Source: Bradyrhizobium sp. SZCCT0153
GTDB lineage: Bacteria > Pseudomonadota > Alphaproteobacteria > Rhizobiales > Xanthobacteraceae
DNA: 64,000 nt
Assembly: GCF_018129995.1 (NCBI RefSeq)
Contig: NZ_JAFCKS010000004.1
Span: 62,001-126,000 of the forward strand
Direction: 5' to 3'
Part shown: positions 54,987 to 63,623 of the stretch, piece by piece
Layout: every line of letters begins with the position of its first letter
Position numbering within the stretch: the stretch's first letter is position 1
The notes under the pieces: generated by a model
Seen by the model: the letters and a program-made list of their open reading frames with translations, nothing else
What the model was told of the DNA's origin: nothing
Database searches by the model: none
Made by a program: the position numbers and the translations under genes

Positions 54987-56948
54987 ATGGATCTTTTAGC
55001 TCAAGCCCGGATCAAGGGCGTTCAGTCCGAATTCGTCGATGCCCTCGGAAAGTTGCGGGTTACCGATCCCGTGGCGCTCAAATCCATCCTCGACGCCCTG
55101 CCGGAGAAGCGGGTTTACCGCTTCGTCAGCGGGCCCGTGGTGGTCCGGGCCCTGGGACATCCGCGCACCGAATTGGCGACGATGGGCGCGCCGCCGCTGC
55201 AATGGACATTGCGCGCAAACGGCAATGTGATTGCGCAGGGCGAGACGCGCGAGCCCGTGATCGCCTGGCCCGCCGATCTGCCGCTCGGATATCACCGGTT
55301 GACGCTGACCGATGCCGAGGGTGTTGCGGAAGAGGTGCCGATGATCGTGGCGCCCGAACGGGCCTTTGGCGGCGAGTTCGACCGCGGCTGGCTGCTCGCC
55401 GTGCAGCTCTACGGCGTCCGCTCGGAGCGCAATTGGGGCATCGGCGATTTCACCGACCTTGCCGATCTCGTCCGGCTCGCCAAGCAGCTCGGTGCCGACG
55501 GTGTCGGGCTCAATCCCCTGCATGTGCTGTTCGACAATCATCCGGCCGATTGCAGTCCTTATTCGCCGAACAGCCGGTTGTTTCTCAATCCGCTCTATAT
55601 CGACGTCGAGGCGATCCCGGAATTTACCGCGGATCTCGTCCCCGACGCGGCCGCGACCGCCGCGCGCCTGCGTGAAGGCAATCGTGTGCCCTACGCCGAC
55701 ATGGCGGCCTTGAAGTGGCTGGGCTTGCGCGCCGCCTATGGCAGCTTCGTGACCAGCGCGAGCGGCGTCCGCCGCAACCAGTTCGACGCCTTCCGGGCCG
55801 ACCGCGCGCCGCTATTGTCCCGCTTTGCCTGCTTCGAGGTGCTGCGGCATCGCTTCACTGGACCGTGGTGGGAATGGCCGTCCGAATGGCAGCAGCCTGA
55901 CGAGGCCAAGTGCGCCGAGTTGCGCAACGGTCCCGACAAGCGCGATGTCGAATTCATCGAATTCGTGCAATGGACGGCAGATTCGCAGTTGCAGGCCGCC
56001 AAGGAGCTTTCCATCCAACTCGGCATGCGCGTCGGGCTCTATCTCGACGTCGCCGTCGGCGTGCAGTCCAACGGCTTCGATGCCTGGAACGAGCAGGCGG
56101 CAATTTCCCGCCATCTCGCCGTCGGCGCGCCGCCCGACGTGCTCAACACCGTCGGCCAGGATTGGGGTCTTGCCGGCTTCAATGCGGGCGGCCTCGAAGC
56201 GCAATCCTTCGTGCCGTTCGCCGACATGCTCGCCGCCTCGATGCGCCACGCCGGCGCCATCCGGATCGATCACGTGCTGGGATTGAAGCGGCTTTATCTG
56301 GTGCCACGCGGCTTCAAGCCCGACAATGGCGCCTATGTGCAGATGCCGTTCGAGGCGCTGCTCGGCGCCATCGCACGCGAGAGCACGGTGCATCAATGCA
56401 TCGTGATCGGCGAGGACCTCGGCACCGTGCCGGAAGGTTTTCGCGAGACCATGCAGGATTTCGGCATCTGGTCCTATCTCGTCATGATGTTCGAGCGCGA
56501 CGATGCCGGCCATTTTCGCAACGTCGACTTCTATCGGCCGAACGCGCTGGTGACGCTGAACACGCACGACCTCTGCACCTATGCGGGCTGGCGCTCTTTC
56601 AGCGATCTCAGGGTTAAGCTGTCGCTCGGGCTGGACCCCGGCGAGAGCGATCAGGCGCGCTGGGACGCGCTCGGCAGGCTCGACGAGATCCTGCGCCAGA
56701 ACGGCATCAGCGCCAACGATCTCTATTCGGTGCTCGCCTTCCTGTCGCGCACGCCGTCGCGGCTGCTGGCGGTGTCGATGGAGGATCTGCTCGGCGTGAT
56801 CGACCAGCCCAACATTCCCGGCACGATCGACGAGCATCCGAACTGGCGCCAGCGCCTGCCCGTTGCGCTCGACAAGATCGCGACCAAGGTCGATCTCGCA
56901 GCTTTGAAGGCCGCCACACGGGAACGTTCCTTGATCGGCGGGAGTTGA
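54987..56948 (+). CDS. malQ: 4-alpha-glucanotransferase (amylomaltase)
   Basis: 653 residues. MalQ (GH77) transfers malto-oligosaccharide segments and releases glucose. An N-terminal domain of about 130 residues precedes the catalytic part: GVRSERNWGIGDFTDLADLV, GLNPLHVLF, SPYSPNSRLFLNPLYID, nucleophile region IRIDHVLGLKRLY, acid Glu in VIGEDLGTVP and the third acid in TLNTHDLCTYAGW. It diverges from the glgE-like/treS operon across 203 bases and is followed after 30 bases by a GH15 gene. It could recycle short glucans left by GlgX and TreYZ. Confidence 0.95.
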   Translation: MDLLAQARIKGVQSEFVDALGKLRVTDPVALKSILDALPEKRVYRFVSGPVVVRALGHPRTELATMGAPPLQWTLRANGNVIAQGETREPVIAWPADLPLGYHRLTLTDAEGVAEEVPMIVAPERAFGGEFDRGWLLAVQLYGVRSERNWGIGDFTDLADLVRLAKQLGADGVGLNPLHVLFDNHPADCSPYSPNSRLFLNPLYIDVEAIPEFTADLVPDAAATAARLREGNRVPYADMAALKWLGLRAAYGSFVTSASGVRRNQFDAFRADRAPLLSRFACFEVLRHRFTGPWWEWPSEWQQPDEAKCAELRNGPDKRDVEFIEFVQWTADSQLQAAKELSIQLGMRVGLYLDVAVGVQSNGFDAWNEQAAISRHLAVGAPPDVLNTVGQDWGLAGFNAGGLEAQSFVPFADMLAASMRHAGAIRIDHVLGLKRLYLVPRGFKPDNGAYVQMPFEALLGAIARESTVHQCIVIGEDLGTVPEGFRETMQDFGIWSYLVMMFERDDAGHFRNVDFYRPNALVTLNTHDLCTYAGWRSFSDLRVKLSLGLDPGESDQARWDALGRLDEILRQNGISANDLYSVLAFLSRTPSRLLAVSMEDLLGVIDQPNIPGTIDEHPNWRQRLPVALDKIATKVDLAALKAATRERSLIGGS

Positions 56949-56978
56949 TCGCCGGGGATTTTTTAGGCTCGCAAAACA

Positions 56979-58784
56979 TTGTCTCAGAAGATCGAAGACT
57001 ACGCGCTGATCGGCGACTGCGAGACGGCGGCGCTGGTCGGACGCAACGGCTCGATCGACTGGCTGTGCTGGCCGGCCTTCGATTCCGATGCCTGTTTTGC
57101 CGCGATCCTCGGCACGCCCAAGAACGGGCGCTGGCTGATCGCGCCGAGCGAGGACGTCACCGCGACCTCGCGCCGCTATCTCGGCCATACCCTCATCCTC
57201 GAGACGCGCTTTGAGACGAAGACCGGCACCGTCGCGCTGATCGACTTCATGCCGCCGCGCGGCAAGGCCTCCGACATCGTGCGGCTGGTGCGCGGTGTCA
57301 GCGGCACTGTGAAGCTGCGGATGGAGCTCGTGATCCGCTTCGGCTTCGGCGTCGATATCCCCTGGGTGCGGCGGATCGACCATTCCCTGCTGGCGGTCGC
57401 CGGCCAGGATATGACCGTGCTGCGGACGACGGCGAAGACTCGCGGCGAGGATATGACCACGGTGTCCGATTTCGAGGTGAAGCAAGGCGACACCGTGCCG
57501 TTCGTGCTGACCTACGGCCCCTCGCATCTCGATCCGCCCGCGCCGATCGACCCGGAGCTCGCGCTCCAGGAGACCGAAAAATTCTGGAATGACTGGTCAA
57601 GCCGCTCCACGCATGACGGCGAGTATCACGATCTGATCATGCGCTCGCTGATCACGCTGAAGGCGCTGACCTTCGCCCCGACCGGCGGCATCGTCGCGGC
57701 GCCGACCACGTCATTGCCGGAGAAGCTCGGTGGTGCCAGGAATTGGGATTACCGCTTCTGCTGGCTGCGCGATGCCACCTTCACGCTGCTGGCGCTGATG
57801 AACTCGGGCTATACCGAGGAAGCCTCGGCCTGGCACAATTGGCTGTTGCGCGCCGCCGCGGGGTCGCCGGCGAACATGCAGATCATGTACGGCATCTGGG
57901 GCCAGCGGCGGCTTTTGGAATGGGAGGCCGACTGGCTCGACGGCTACGAGGGCGCGCAGCCGGTGCGGGTCGGCAATGCCGCGCATGCGCAGCTGCAACT
58001 CGACGTCTACGGCGAGTTGATCGACGCCTTCCACCAGTCGCGCATGGCCAAGCTGAAGCTCGACGATGAAGCGACCTGGGCGCTGGAATGCGCCGTGCTC
58101 GATCATCTCGCCGAAGTCTGGGACCAGCCCGACCACGGCATCTGGGAGCGGCGCGGACAGCCGAAGCACTATGTCTTCTCCAAGGTGATGACCTGGGTCG
58201 CCTTCGACCGCGGCATCAAGAGCGCGGAGACCTTCGGCTTCAAGGCGCCGCTGCTGCACTGGCGGACCCTGCGCGATGCGATTCATCGCGACGTCTGCAA
58301 CAGGGGTTTTGACGCGGAGGAGAATGCGTTCGTCGAATCCTACGGCTCAAAACTGCTCGATGCCAGCGTGCTGCTGCTGCCGGCGGTGGGCTTCCTGCCG
58401 GCGCAGGACCCACGCATCCGCGGCACCGTCGCCGCCGTCGAAAAGCACCTGCTGCGTGACGGCTTTGTGCTGCGCCACGATCCGCGGGAGATGTCCGAGG
58501 AGACCCAGCCGATCGAAGGAGCGTTCCTCGCCTGCAGCCTGTGGCTGGCCGACGCCCATGTGCTGTCCGGCAATCTCGACAAGGCGCAGGCGCTGTTCGA
58601 CCGCGTGGCTGCGCTTGCGAACGATGTCGGACTGCTGGCCGAGGAGTATGACTCCCTTGCGCGGCGCCAGACCGGAAATTTCCCGCAGGCGCTGACCCAC
58701 ATCGCGCTGATCAACACTGCGCACAATCTGTCGGCGGCGAGGCAAGAGTGCGATAAGCCGGCAGTACAGCGATCGAAGCAGTGA
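56979..58784 (+). CDS. glycoside hydrolase family 15 protein (glucoamylase or trehalase)
   Basis: 601 residues, apparently from TTG 56979, which gives the typical start SQKIEDYALIGDCETAALVG. GH15 enzymes remove glucose from glucan ends with inversion; some bacterial members are trehalases. Visible motifs are NGSIDWLCWPAFDSDACFA, RNWDYRFCWLRDATFTL (about 250-267), GYEGAQPVRVGNAAHAQLQ, and the C-terminal GNFPQALTHIALINTAHNL, near which the catalytic base lies. No signal peptide is seen, so it is cytoplasmic. The trehalose and glycogen genes next door fit either activity; sequence alone does not decide. Confidence 0.88.
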   Translation: MSQKIEDYALIGDCETAALVGRNGSIDWLCWPAFDSDACFAAILGTPKNGRWLIAPSEDVTATSRRYLGHTLILETRFETKTGTVALIDFMPPRGKASDIVRLVRGVSGTVKLRMELVIRFGFGVDIPWVRRIDHSLLAVAGQDMTVLRTTAKTRGEDMTTVSDFEVKQGDTVPFVLTYGPSHLDPPAPIDPELALQETEKFWNDWSSRSTHDGEYHDLIMRSLITLKALTFAPTGGIVAAPTTSLPEKLGGARNWDYRFCWLRDATFTLLALMNSGYTEEASAWHNWLLRAAAGSPANMQIMYGIWGQRRLLEWEADWLDGYEGAQPVRVGNAAHAQLQLDVYGELIDAFHQSRMAKLKLDDEATWALECAVLDHLAEVWDQPDHGIWERRGQPKHYVFSKVMTWVAFDRGIKSAETFGFKAPLLHWRTLRDAIHRDVCNRGFDAEENAFVESYGSKLLDASVLLLPAVGFLPAQDPRIRGTVAAVEKHLLRDGFVLRHDPREMSEETQPIEGAFLACSLWLADAHVLSGNLDKAQALFDRVAALANDVGLLAEEYDSLARRQTGNFPQALTHIALINTAHNLSAARQECDKPAVQRSKQ

Positions 58785-58815
58785 ACGCCTTGACTGCATC
58801 GCCAGCGACGGTTCG

Positions 58816-58942
58816 CTCCCTCTCCCGCCTGCGGGGGGAGGGCTGGGGTGGGGGTGTTTCCGCCGGGCGAGAACCCCCGAGAGGAGAGAACCCTCACCCG
58901 CCGCTACGCGGCGACCTCTCCCGCAAGCGGGGAGAGGTGAAG
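58816..58942. repeat. CTCTCCC-type palindromic intergenic repeat
   Basis: Two hairpins: one around CCTCTCCCGCCTGCGGGGGG and one where CTCTCCC and GGGGAGAG flank GCAAGC, joined by a CGCCGCTACGCGGCG stem. This is a dispersed repeat type common in Rhizobiales genomes. It lies between the convergent GH15 and HAD genes and may end transcription from both sides. Confidence 0.75.
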
Positions 58943-58958
58943 CGAGCCGGAAGCCCGT

Positions 58959-59771
58959 TCAGCCAACCCCGTTCCGCTTCAGGATCATCTCCATCGCCTC
59001 GGCAAAACCATCCCGCTCGTTGCTCGAGGTGACGTTGGTCGCCTGCTCCTTGACGGTGTCGGTGGCGTTGCCCATGGCGATCGAGGTGCCGCTGACGCGG
59101 AACATCGCGAGATCGTTCTGCATGTCGCCGATGGTGGCGACCGCGTCGGTCGAGATACCGAGCCGCTTGGCCATGGCCTGCACGAACGTGCCCTTGTCGA
59201 AGCCGGGCGGGGTGATGTCGAGATAGTAGGTCTGCGAGCGAACGGCGGTGGCCGCGCTGCCGAGCGCCTCCTGCATCGCCTTCTCGCAGGCCTCGAGCCC
59301 GGCCGCATCGGCGCTGGCGCCGACGATCTTGCAGGCGCCGGAGAGATACGGCGTAAAATCCGTCACGACGGTCGGATCGGACCGGATCGTGTGCTGTTCA
59401 TGGGGGACGTACTTGCCATCGGGATTGTCGATCAGCCATTTGTCGGTGGTGAACAGCCAGATGTCGGCGCCGAACTCGCGCAGGATCTGCAGCGACCGTT
59501 CGGCCGCGGTCGCCGGGATCAGATGCTGCTCGACCGGGTGCATCTCGGGATCGACGATGGAGGAGCCGTTGAACGGGCCGACCGGGAGCCAGAGCGCCAG
59601 CGGCTCGATCAGGAACCGCATGCCGATCGCGGGGCGGCTCGACGTGATCGTGAAGCCGATACCGGCCTGGTGCAGCCGCTGCACCGCGGACCTCGCACGT
59701 TCCGTCAGCGTCTTGTCCTTGGTCAGCAGCGTGCCGTCGACGTCGGAGACCACGAGTGCGATTTTCGTCAT
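58959..59771 (-). CDS. HAD-family sugar phosphatase (Cof-type)
   Basis: 270 residues. Motif I SDVDGTLLTKDKTL, motif II TITSSRP, motif III lysine in PPGFDKGTFVQAMAKRLG, and motif IV IGDMQNDLAMFRVSG, followed by IAMGNATDTVKEQA. This is the Cof/type IIB cap arrangement of cytoplasmic sugar-phosphate phosphatases. It is the last gene of the leftward sugar-phosphate operon, 34 bases after gntK. The substrate is unknown; a phosphorylated hexose or gluconate is suggested only by context. Confidence 0.88.
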   Translation of the reverse strand: MTKIALVVSDVDGTLLTKDKTLTERARSAVQRLHQAGIGFTITSSRPAIGMRFLIEPLALWLPVGPFNGSSIVDPEMHPVEQHLIPATAAERSLQILREFGADIWLFTTDKWLIDNPDGKYVPHEQHTIRSDPTVVTDFTPYLSGACKIVGASADAAGLEACEKAMQEALGSAATAVRSQTYYLDITPPGFDKGTFVQAMAKRLGISTDAVATIGDMQNDLAMFRVSGTSIAMGNATDTVKEQATNVTSSNERDGFAEAMEMILKRNGVG

Positions 59772-59805
59772 GGCAGGACCTTGGCTTTCCCGAGGATGAT
59801 TGGCC

Positions 59806-60336
59806 TCAGCGTTTCGTGCCGCGCGGTTTCAGTTGCCGCACGATGCCGTCCACGATCGCTTCGACGGATTCGTCGATCGAGACGGTGATGACGTGCTCGC
59901 CCGTCGCCGGCGGCTCCAGCGTGTTGAACTGGCTCGTCAGCAGCTCCGGTGGCATGAAGTGACCCTTGCGGTGCGCGAGCCGGTCGGCGATCAGTTCCTT
60001 CGTGCCCTTCAGGAAGACGAAGCGGACGTCGTCGCGCCCCCGCAGCAGCACGTCACGATAGGTGTGCTTCAGCGCCGAGCAGGCGATGATGACATGCCCG
60101 CCGCGTTCGCAGACCCGTGCGATCTCGTCGGCGATGGCGTTGAGCCAGGGCCAGCGGTCCTCGTCGGTGAGGGGGTGGCCGGCCCGCATTTTCTCGACAT
60201 TGCTGGCGGGGTGAAAGCTGTCGCCGTCCTCGAAGCGCCAGCCGAGCCGCTGGCCCAGCGCTTCCGCAATCGTGCTCTTGCCCGAGCCCGACACGCCCAT
60301 CACGATCAATGCACAAGGTGCTTCAGCGCGGCCCAC
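59806..60336 (-). CDS. gntK: gluconokinase
   Basis: 176 residues from GTG 60336, chosen because GGAGGG lies 7-12 bases upstream; the start overlaps the end of pgl by 14 bases. It phosphorylates gluconate to 6-phosphogluconate. The P-loop is VMGVSGSGKST (12-22), followed by RFEDGDSFHPASNVEKMRAG, LTDEDRWPWLNAIA, IIACSALKHTYRDVLL, and HRKGHFMPPELLTSQFNTLE, all typical. It supplies the gnd or Entner-Doudoroff substrate directly. Confidence 0.94.
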   Translation of the reverse strand: MGRAEAPCALIVMGVSGSGKSTIAEALGQRLGWRFEDGDSFHPASNVEKMRAGHPLTDEDRWPWLNAIADEIARVCERGGHVIIACSALKHTYRDVLLRGRDDVRFVFLKGTKELIADRLAHRKGHFMPPELLTSQFNTLEPPATGEHVITVSIDESVEAIVDGIVRQLKPRGTKR

Positions 60337-61072
60337 GAATTCCCTCCGGAAGCGCGGCCTGGTCGACCAGCCAGACGGTCTCGCCATTCGAGCGCGCGCG
60401 CAACGCCGGCAGAGTCTCGCCATTGAGGAGGCGCGTCAAGATCGGCTGCTTGTCATGCCCGGCAATCTCGAACAGCATTTCACGGCAGGACGCCAGCGCG
60501 GGCAGGGTGAGCGAGACCCGCGGCACGAACGGCGCCACATTGGCCTTGGGCACCCCCACCACCCAGCGTTCGGTCTCCTCGATCGCGGGATAGCCGGGAA
60601 ACAGCGAGGCGGTGTGGCCGTCCGGTCCGGCGCCCATCAAGACCAGGTCGAACAGCGGCCGTGCCGGATCGAGCCGGTCCGCGCCGTAGAAAGCCTGCAG
60701 CTCGCGCGCATAGGCCTCGGCGCTTTGATCCGGATTGTCAGCCGTGGTCGGGATCGGGTGGATATGCCCGGAGGGCGCGTTGCGATCGAGAAAGGCCGCG
60801 CGCGCGACCGCCATGTTGTTGAGGGGATCGCTTTCGGCCACGAAGCGCTCGTCGCCGATGAACCAGTGCACGCGATCCCACGGGATTTTCTCGCGCCAGG
60901 CGTCGCTGCCAAGCAGCTGATAGAGCCTCTTCGGGCTGGAGCCGCCGGTCAGGCAGATCGCGATGCGCCCGGGATTGGCCGCGATTCGCGCCGTCACCCG
61001 TTCGGCCGCGGCCTGTGCGAGGGCTTCGGCGTCGGCTGCGACGATCAGCTCGGGCTGGCCGGCCGCCGTCAT
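60323..61072 (-). CDS. pgl: 6-phosphogluconolactonase
   Basis: 249 residues from ATG 61072, overlapping the zwf stop as ATGA. The same frame stays open upstream inside zwf, but that is a shadow. Pgl hydrolyses the lactone made by Zwf. Motifs are ICLTGGSSPKRLYQLL, VHWFIGDERFVAESDPLNN, LMGAGPDGHTASLFPG, and the C-terminal VWLVDQAALP. All are normal for the SOL/DevB type. Tight coupling with zwf and gntK. Confidence 0.95.
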   Translation of the reverse strand: MTAAGQPELIVAADAEALAQAAAERVTARIAANPGRIAICLTGGSSPKRLYQLLGSDAWREKIPWDRVHWFIGDERFVAESDPLNNMAVARAAFLDRNAPSGHIHPIPTTADNPDQSAEAYARELQAFYGADRLDPARPLFDLVLMGAGPDGHTASLFPGYPAIEETERWVVGVPKANVAPFVPRVSLTLPALASCREMLFEIAGHDKQPILTRLLNGETLPALRARSNGETVWLVDQAALPEGIRGPR

Positions 61073-62583
61073 CGCGAAAACTTCCGCCAGCTTCGTCCGT
61101 CGCGCCGGAGCAGCTCGTCGGCGCAGGCCGGGCCGTCGCTGCCGGCTTGATAGGTCTCGATGCCGTTGGTGCCGGCCTGCTTCCAGGCGTCCAGGAAAGG
61201 CTGCACCGCCTGCCATCCGGCCTCGACGCCGTCGGCGCGCTGGAACAGGATGTTGTCGCCGATCATGCAGTCGTAGATCAGGGTTTCGTAGCCGGTCGAG
61301 GGATCGGCCTGAAAATAGTCGCCGTAGCGAAACTTCATCTCGACGCCGTCGATGGTGATGCTCGGCCCCGGAATCTTGGCGTTGAACTGCAGCTCGATGG
61401 TCTCGGTCGGCGCGATGCCGATCGTGAGGAAATTCTGCGACAGGCGGTCGACCGTGGTGCCCGAGAACATCGACAGCGGCGCCTGCTTGAACTTGATCGC
61501 GACTTCCGTGCGCTTGTGGCCCAGCGCCTTGCCGGTGCGCAAGTAGAACGGCACGCCGGCCCAGCGCCAATTGTCGATCATCAGTTTCAGCGCGACATAG
61601 GTCTCGGTGGTGCTGCCGGGCTTGACGTCCTCGGTCTTGCGGTAGTCCGGAATCTCGTCGTCGCCGATGCGTCCCGCGAGATATTGCGCACGGACCGAAT
61701 TCTTCAGCGCTTCCTCGTCGGTGGGCTGCTGGATCGCCGAGAGAACATCGGCCTTTTCGGAGCGGACCGAATGGGCGTCGAAATGGGTCGGCGGCTCCAT
61801 CGCGACCAGCGACATCAGCTGGAACAGATGGTTGGGCACCATGTCGCGCAGCGCGCCGGTGGCGTCGTAGAAGCCGCCGCGATGGCCGACGCCGAGCTTC
61901 TCCTCCACCGTGATCTGGATGTGGTCGATATGGTTGCGATTCCAGATCGGCTCGAACATGCCGTTGGCGAAGCGCAGCACCAGGATGTTCTGCACCGTCT
62001 CCTTGCCGAGATAATGATCGATCCGGTAGATCTGGTGCTCGTCCATGATCTTCAGCAGCTCGGCGTTCAACGCGCGCGCCGTGACGAGATCGGTGCCGAA
62101 CGGCTTTTCGATCACGAGCCGGCGCCAGGCGCCGTTCTCCTTCATCATGCCGGTACGGCCGAGCTCGCGCGCGGTCGGCGCGAACGCCGCGGGCGGGGTG
62201 GCCAGATAGAACAGCCGGTTGCCGCCGGTGTCCTGCGCGCATTCGAGCGAATCAAGATGCTCGCGCAGGCGGTCGAAGGACGGCGGGTCCTTCGGATCGG
62301 CCTCGACGAAGGTCACGCATTGCAGCAGCTTCTGTGCGATGTCGTCGTCCACGGGCCGCGTTGCGAACTGGCGCAGGCCCTTCAGGAGGCTGTCGCGCAG
62401 CTCGCCGTCCGACTGGCTCTTGCGGGCCACGCCGACGACGCAGAACTTTTCCGGGAGCAGGTGCTCGGCGGCAAGATTGTAGAGCGATGGCATCACCAGA
62501 CGGTGAGTGAGATCGCCGGTTACGCCAAAGATGACGAAGGCGCAATTTTCCGGCTTGCGCTTTACTTGCGGGTCTTTTGTCAC
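61069..62583 (-). CDS. zwf: glucose-6-phosphate 1-dehydrogenase
   Basis: 504 residues from GTG 62583; the frame is open 87 bases further, but that part is poor. Zwf oxidises glucose-6-phosphate to the lactone, making NADPH. Signatures are FVIFGVTGDLTHRLVMPSLY (coenzyme loop, about 17-36), VIEKPFGTDL, the active-site RIDHYLGKETVQN (187-199), NHLFQLMSLVAMEPP, and FYLRTGKALGHKRTEV. The length is standard. It lies 28 bases after gnd and overlaps pgl. Confidence 0.96.
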   Translation of the reverse strand: MTKDPQVKRKPENCAFVIFGVTGDLTHRLVMPSLYNLAAEHLLPEKFCVVGVARKSQSDGELRDSLLKGLRQFATRPVDDDIAQKLLQCVTFVEADPKDPPSFDRLREHLDSLECAQDTGGNRLFYLATPPAAFAPTARELGRTGMMKENGAWRRLVIEKPFGTDLVTARALNAELLKIMDEHQIYRIDHYLGKETVQNILVLRFANGMFEPIWNRNHIDHIQITVEEKLGVGHRGGFYDATGALRDMVPNHLFQLMSLVAMEPPTHFDAHSVRSEKADVLSAIQQPTDEEALKNSVRAQYLAGRIGDDEIPDYRKTEDVKPGSTTETYVALKLMIDNWRWAGVPFYLRTGKALGHKRTEVAIKFKQAPLSMFSGTTVDRLSQNFLTIGIAPTETIELQFNAKIPGPSITIDGVEMKFRYGDYFQADPSTGYETLIYDCMIGDNILFQRADGVEAGWQAVQPFLDAWKQAGTNGIETYQAGSDGPACADELLRRDGRSWRKFSR

Positions 62584-62611
62584 GAACGATTGGCCTTCGC
62601 TTTGTTGCGCC

Positions 62612-63610
62612 CTATTTGGGTTTCGAAGCACCCGGCTGCTTCGGCTCCTTGTGGCCGCCGAACCCCGCACGCATCGCGGAGAGAATTTTCTCGGCGAAGG
62701 TGTGTTCCTTGCGGGAACGGAAACGTGCGTAGAGCGCCGCGGTCAGCACTTCGGCCGGCACCGCCTCGTCGATCGCGGCATTCACGGTCCAGCGTCCTTC
62801 GCCGGAATCCTCGACGAAGCCGGAATATTCCGCCAGCGCCGGGCTGTCGGCGAGCGCGGTTGACGTGAGGTCGAGCAGCCAGGACGGGATCACGCTGCCG
62901 CGCCGCCAGACTTCCGCGATATCGGCGAGATCGAAATCGTAGCGATGCTCCGCCGGCAACGCCTCGATGCTGGCGTTCTTGAGGATGTCGAAACCTTCGG
63001 CATAGGCCTGCATCAAGCCGTATTCGATGCCGTTGTGGATCATCTTGACGAAATGCCCGGCGCCGACCGGGCCGGCATGGATGTAGCCCTGCTCGATGCG
63101 GGGATCGCGGCCCTCACGTCCTTCCGTGCGCGGAATGTCGCCGGCGCCGGGCGCGAGCGCGGCGAAGATCGGGTCGAGCCGGTCGACCACCGGTTTCTCG
63201 CCGCCGATCATCATGCAATAGCCGCGGTCGAGACCCCAGACGCCGCCGGAGGTGCCGACGTCGACATAATGAATGCCGCGCTCCTTCAGCGCCTTGCCGC
63301 GGCGGACGTCGTCCTGCCAGAACGTGTTGCCGCCGTCGATGATGACGTCGCCGTCCTGCATCGCGCGAGCGATCGTCTCGATCGTGGTCTCGGTGATGTG
63401 GCCTGCCGGCAGCATCACCCAGGCGGTGCGCGGCCGTTCCAGTTTGGCGACGAACTCTTCCAGCGTCGCCGAGCCTTGCGCGCCGTCTGCGGCAAGGCCG
63501 GCGACGGCCTTGGCGTCCTTGTCGTAGACCACGGTCGAATGGCCGTGGCGCATCAGGCGTCGAACGATGTTGCCGCCCATCCGGCCGAGGCCGATCATGC
63601 CGAGTTGCAT
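62612..63610 (-). CDS. gnd: 6-phosphogluconate dehydrogenase (decarboxylating, short NAD-type)
   Basis: 332 residues, the short form rather than the 470-residue E. coli type. The Rossmann motif is GLGRMGGNIVRRLMRHG, and the second strand ends VVYDKD, an acidic residue that favours NAD+ over NADP+. Substrate motifs are DVGTSGGVWGLDRGYCMM, GPVGAGHFVKMIHNGIEYG, and a C-terminal Lys-rich tail. It oxidises 6-phosphogluconate to ribulose-5-phosphate and CO2. It lies between the transaldolase-isomerase gene and zwf. Confidence 0.93.
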   Translation of the reverse strand: MQLGMIGLGRMGGNIVRRLMRHGHSTVVYDKDAKAVAGLAADGAQGSATLEEFVAKLERPRTAWVMLPAGHITETTIETIARAMQDGDVIIDGGNTFWQDDVRRGKALKERGIHYVDVGTSGGVWGLDRGYCMMIGGEKPVVDRLDPIFAALAPGAGDIPRTEGREGRDPRIEQGYIHAGPVGAGHFVKMIHNGIEYGLMQAYAEGFDILKNASIEALPAEHRYDFDLADIAEVWRRGSVIPSWLLDLTSTALADSPALAEYSGFVEDSGEGRWTVNAAIDEAVPAEVLTAALYARFRSRKEHTFAEKILSAMRAGFGGHKEPKQPGASKPK

Positions 63611-63623
63611 TTGAGGGATTCCC

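Noticed and set aside
60323..62242. pgl frame extended as a 639-codon protein
   Set aside because: The upstream two thirds lie in another frame of zwf; pgl has a good start at 61072 overlapping the zwf stop.
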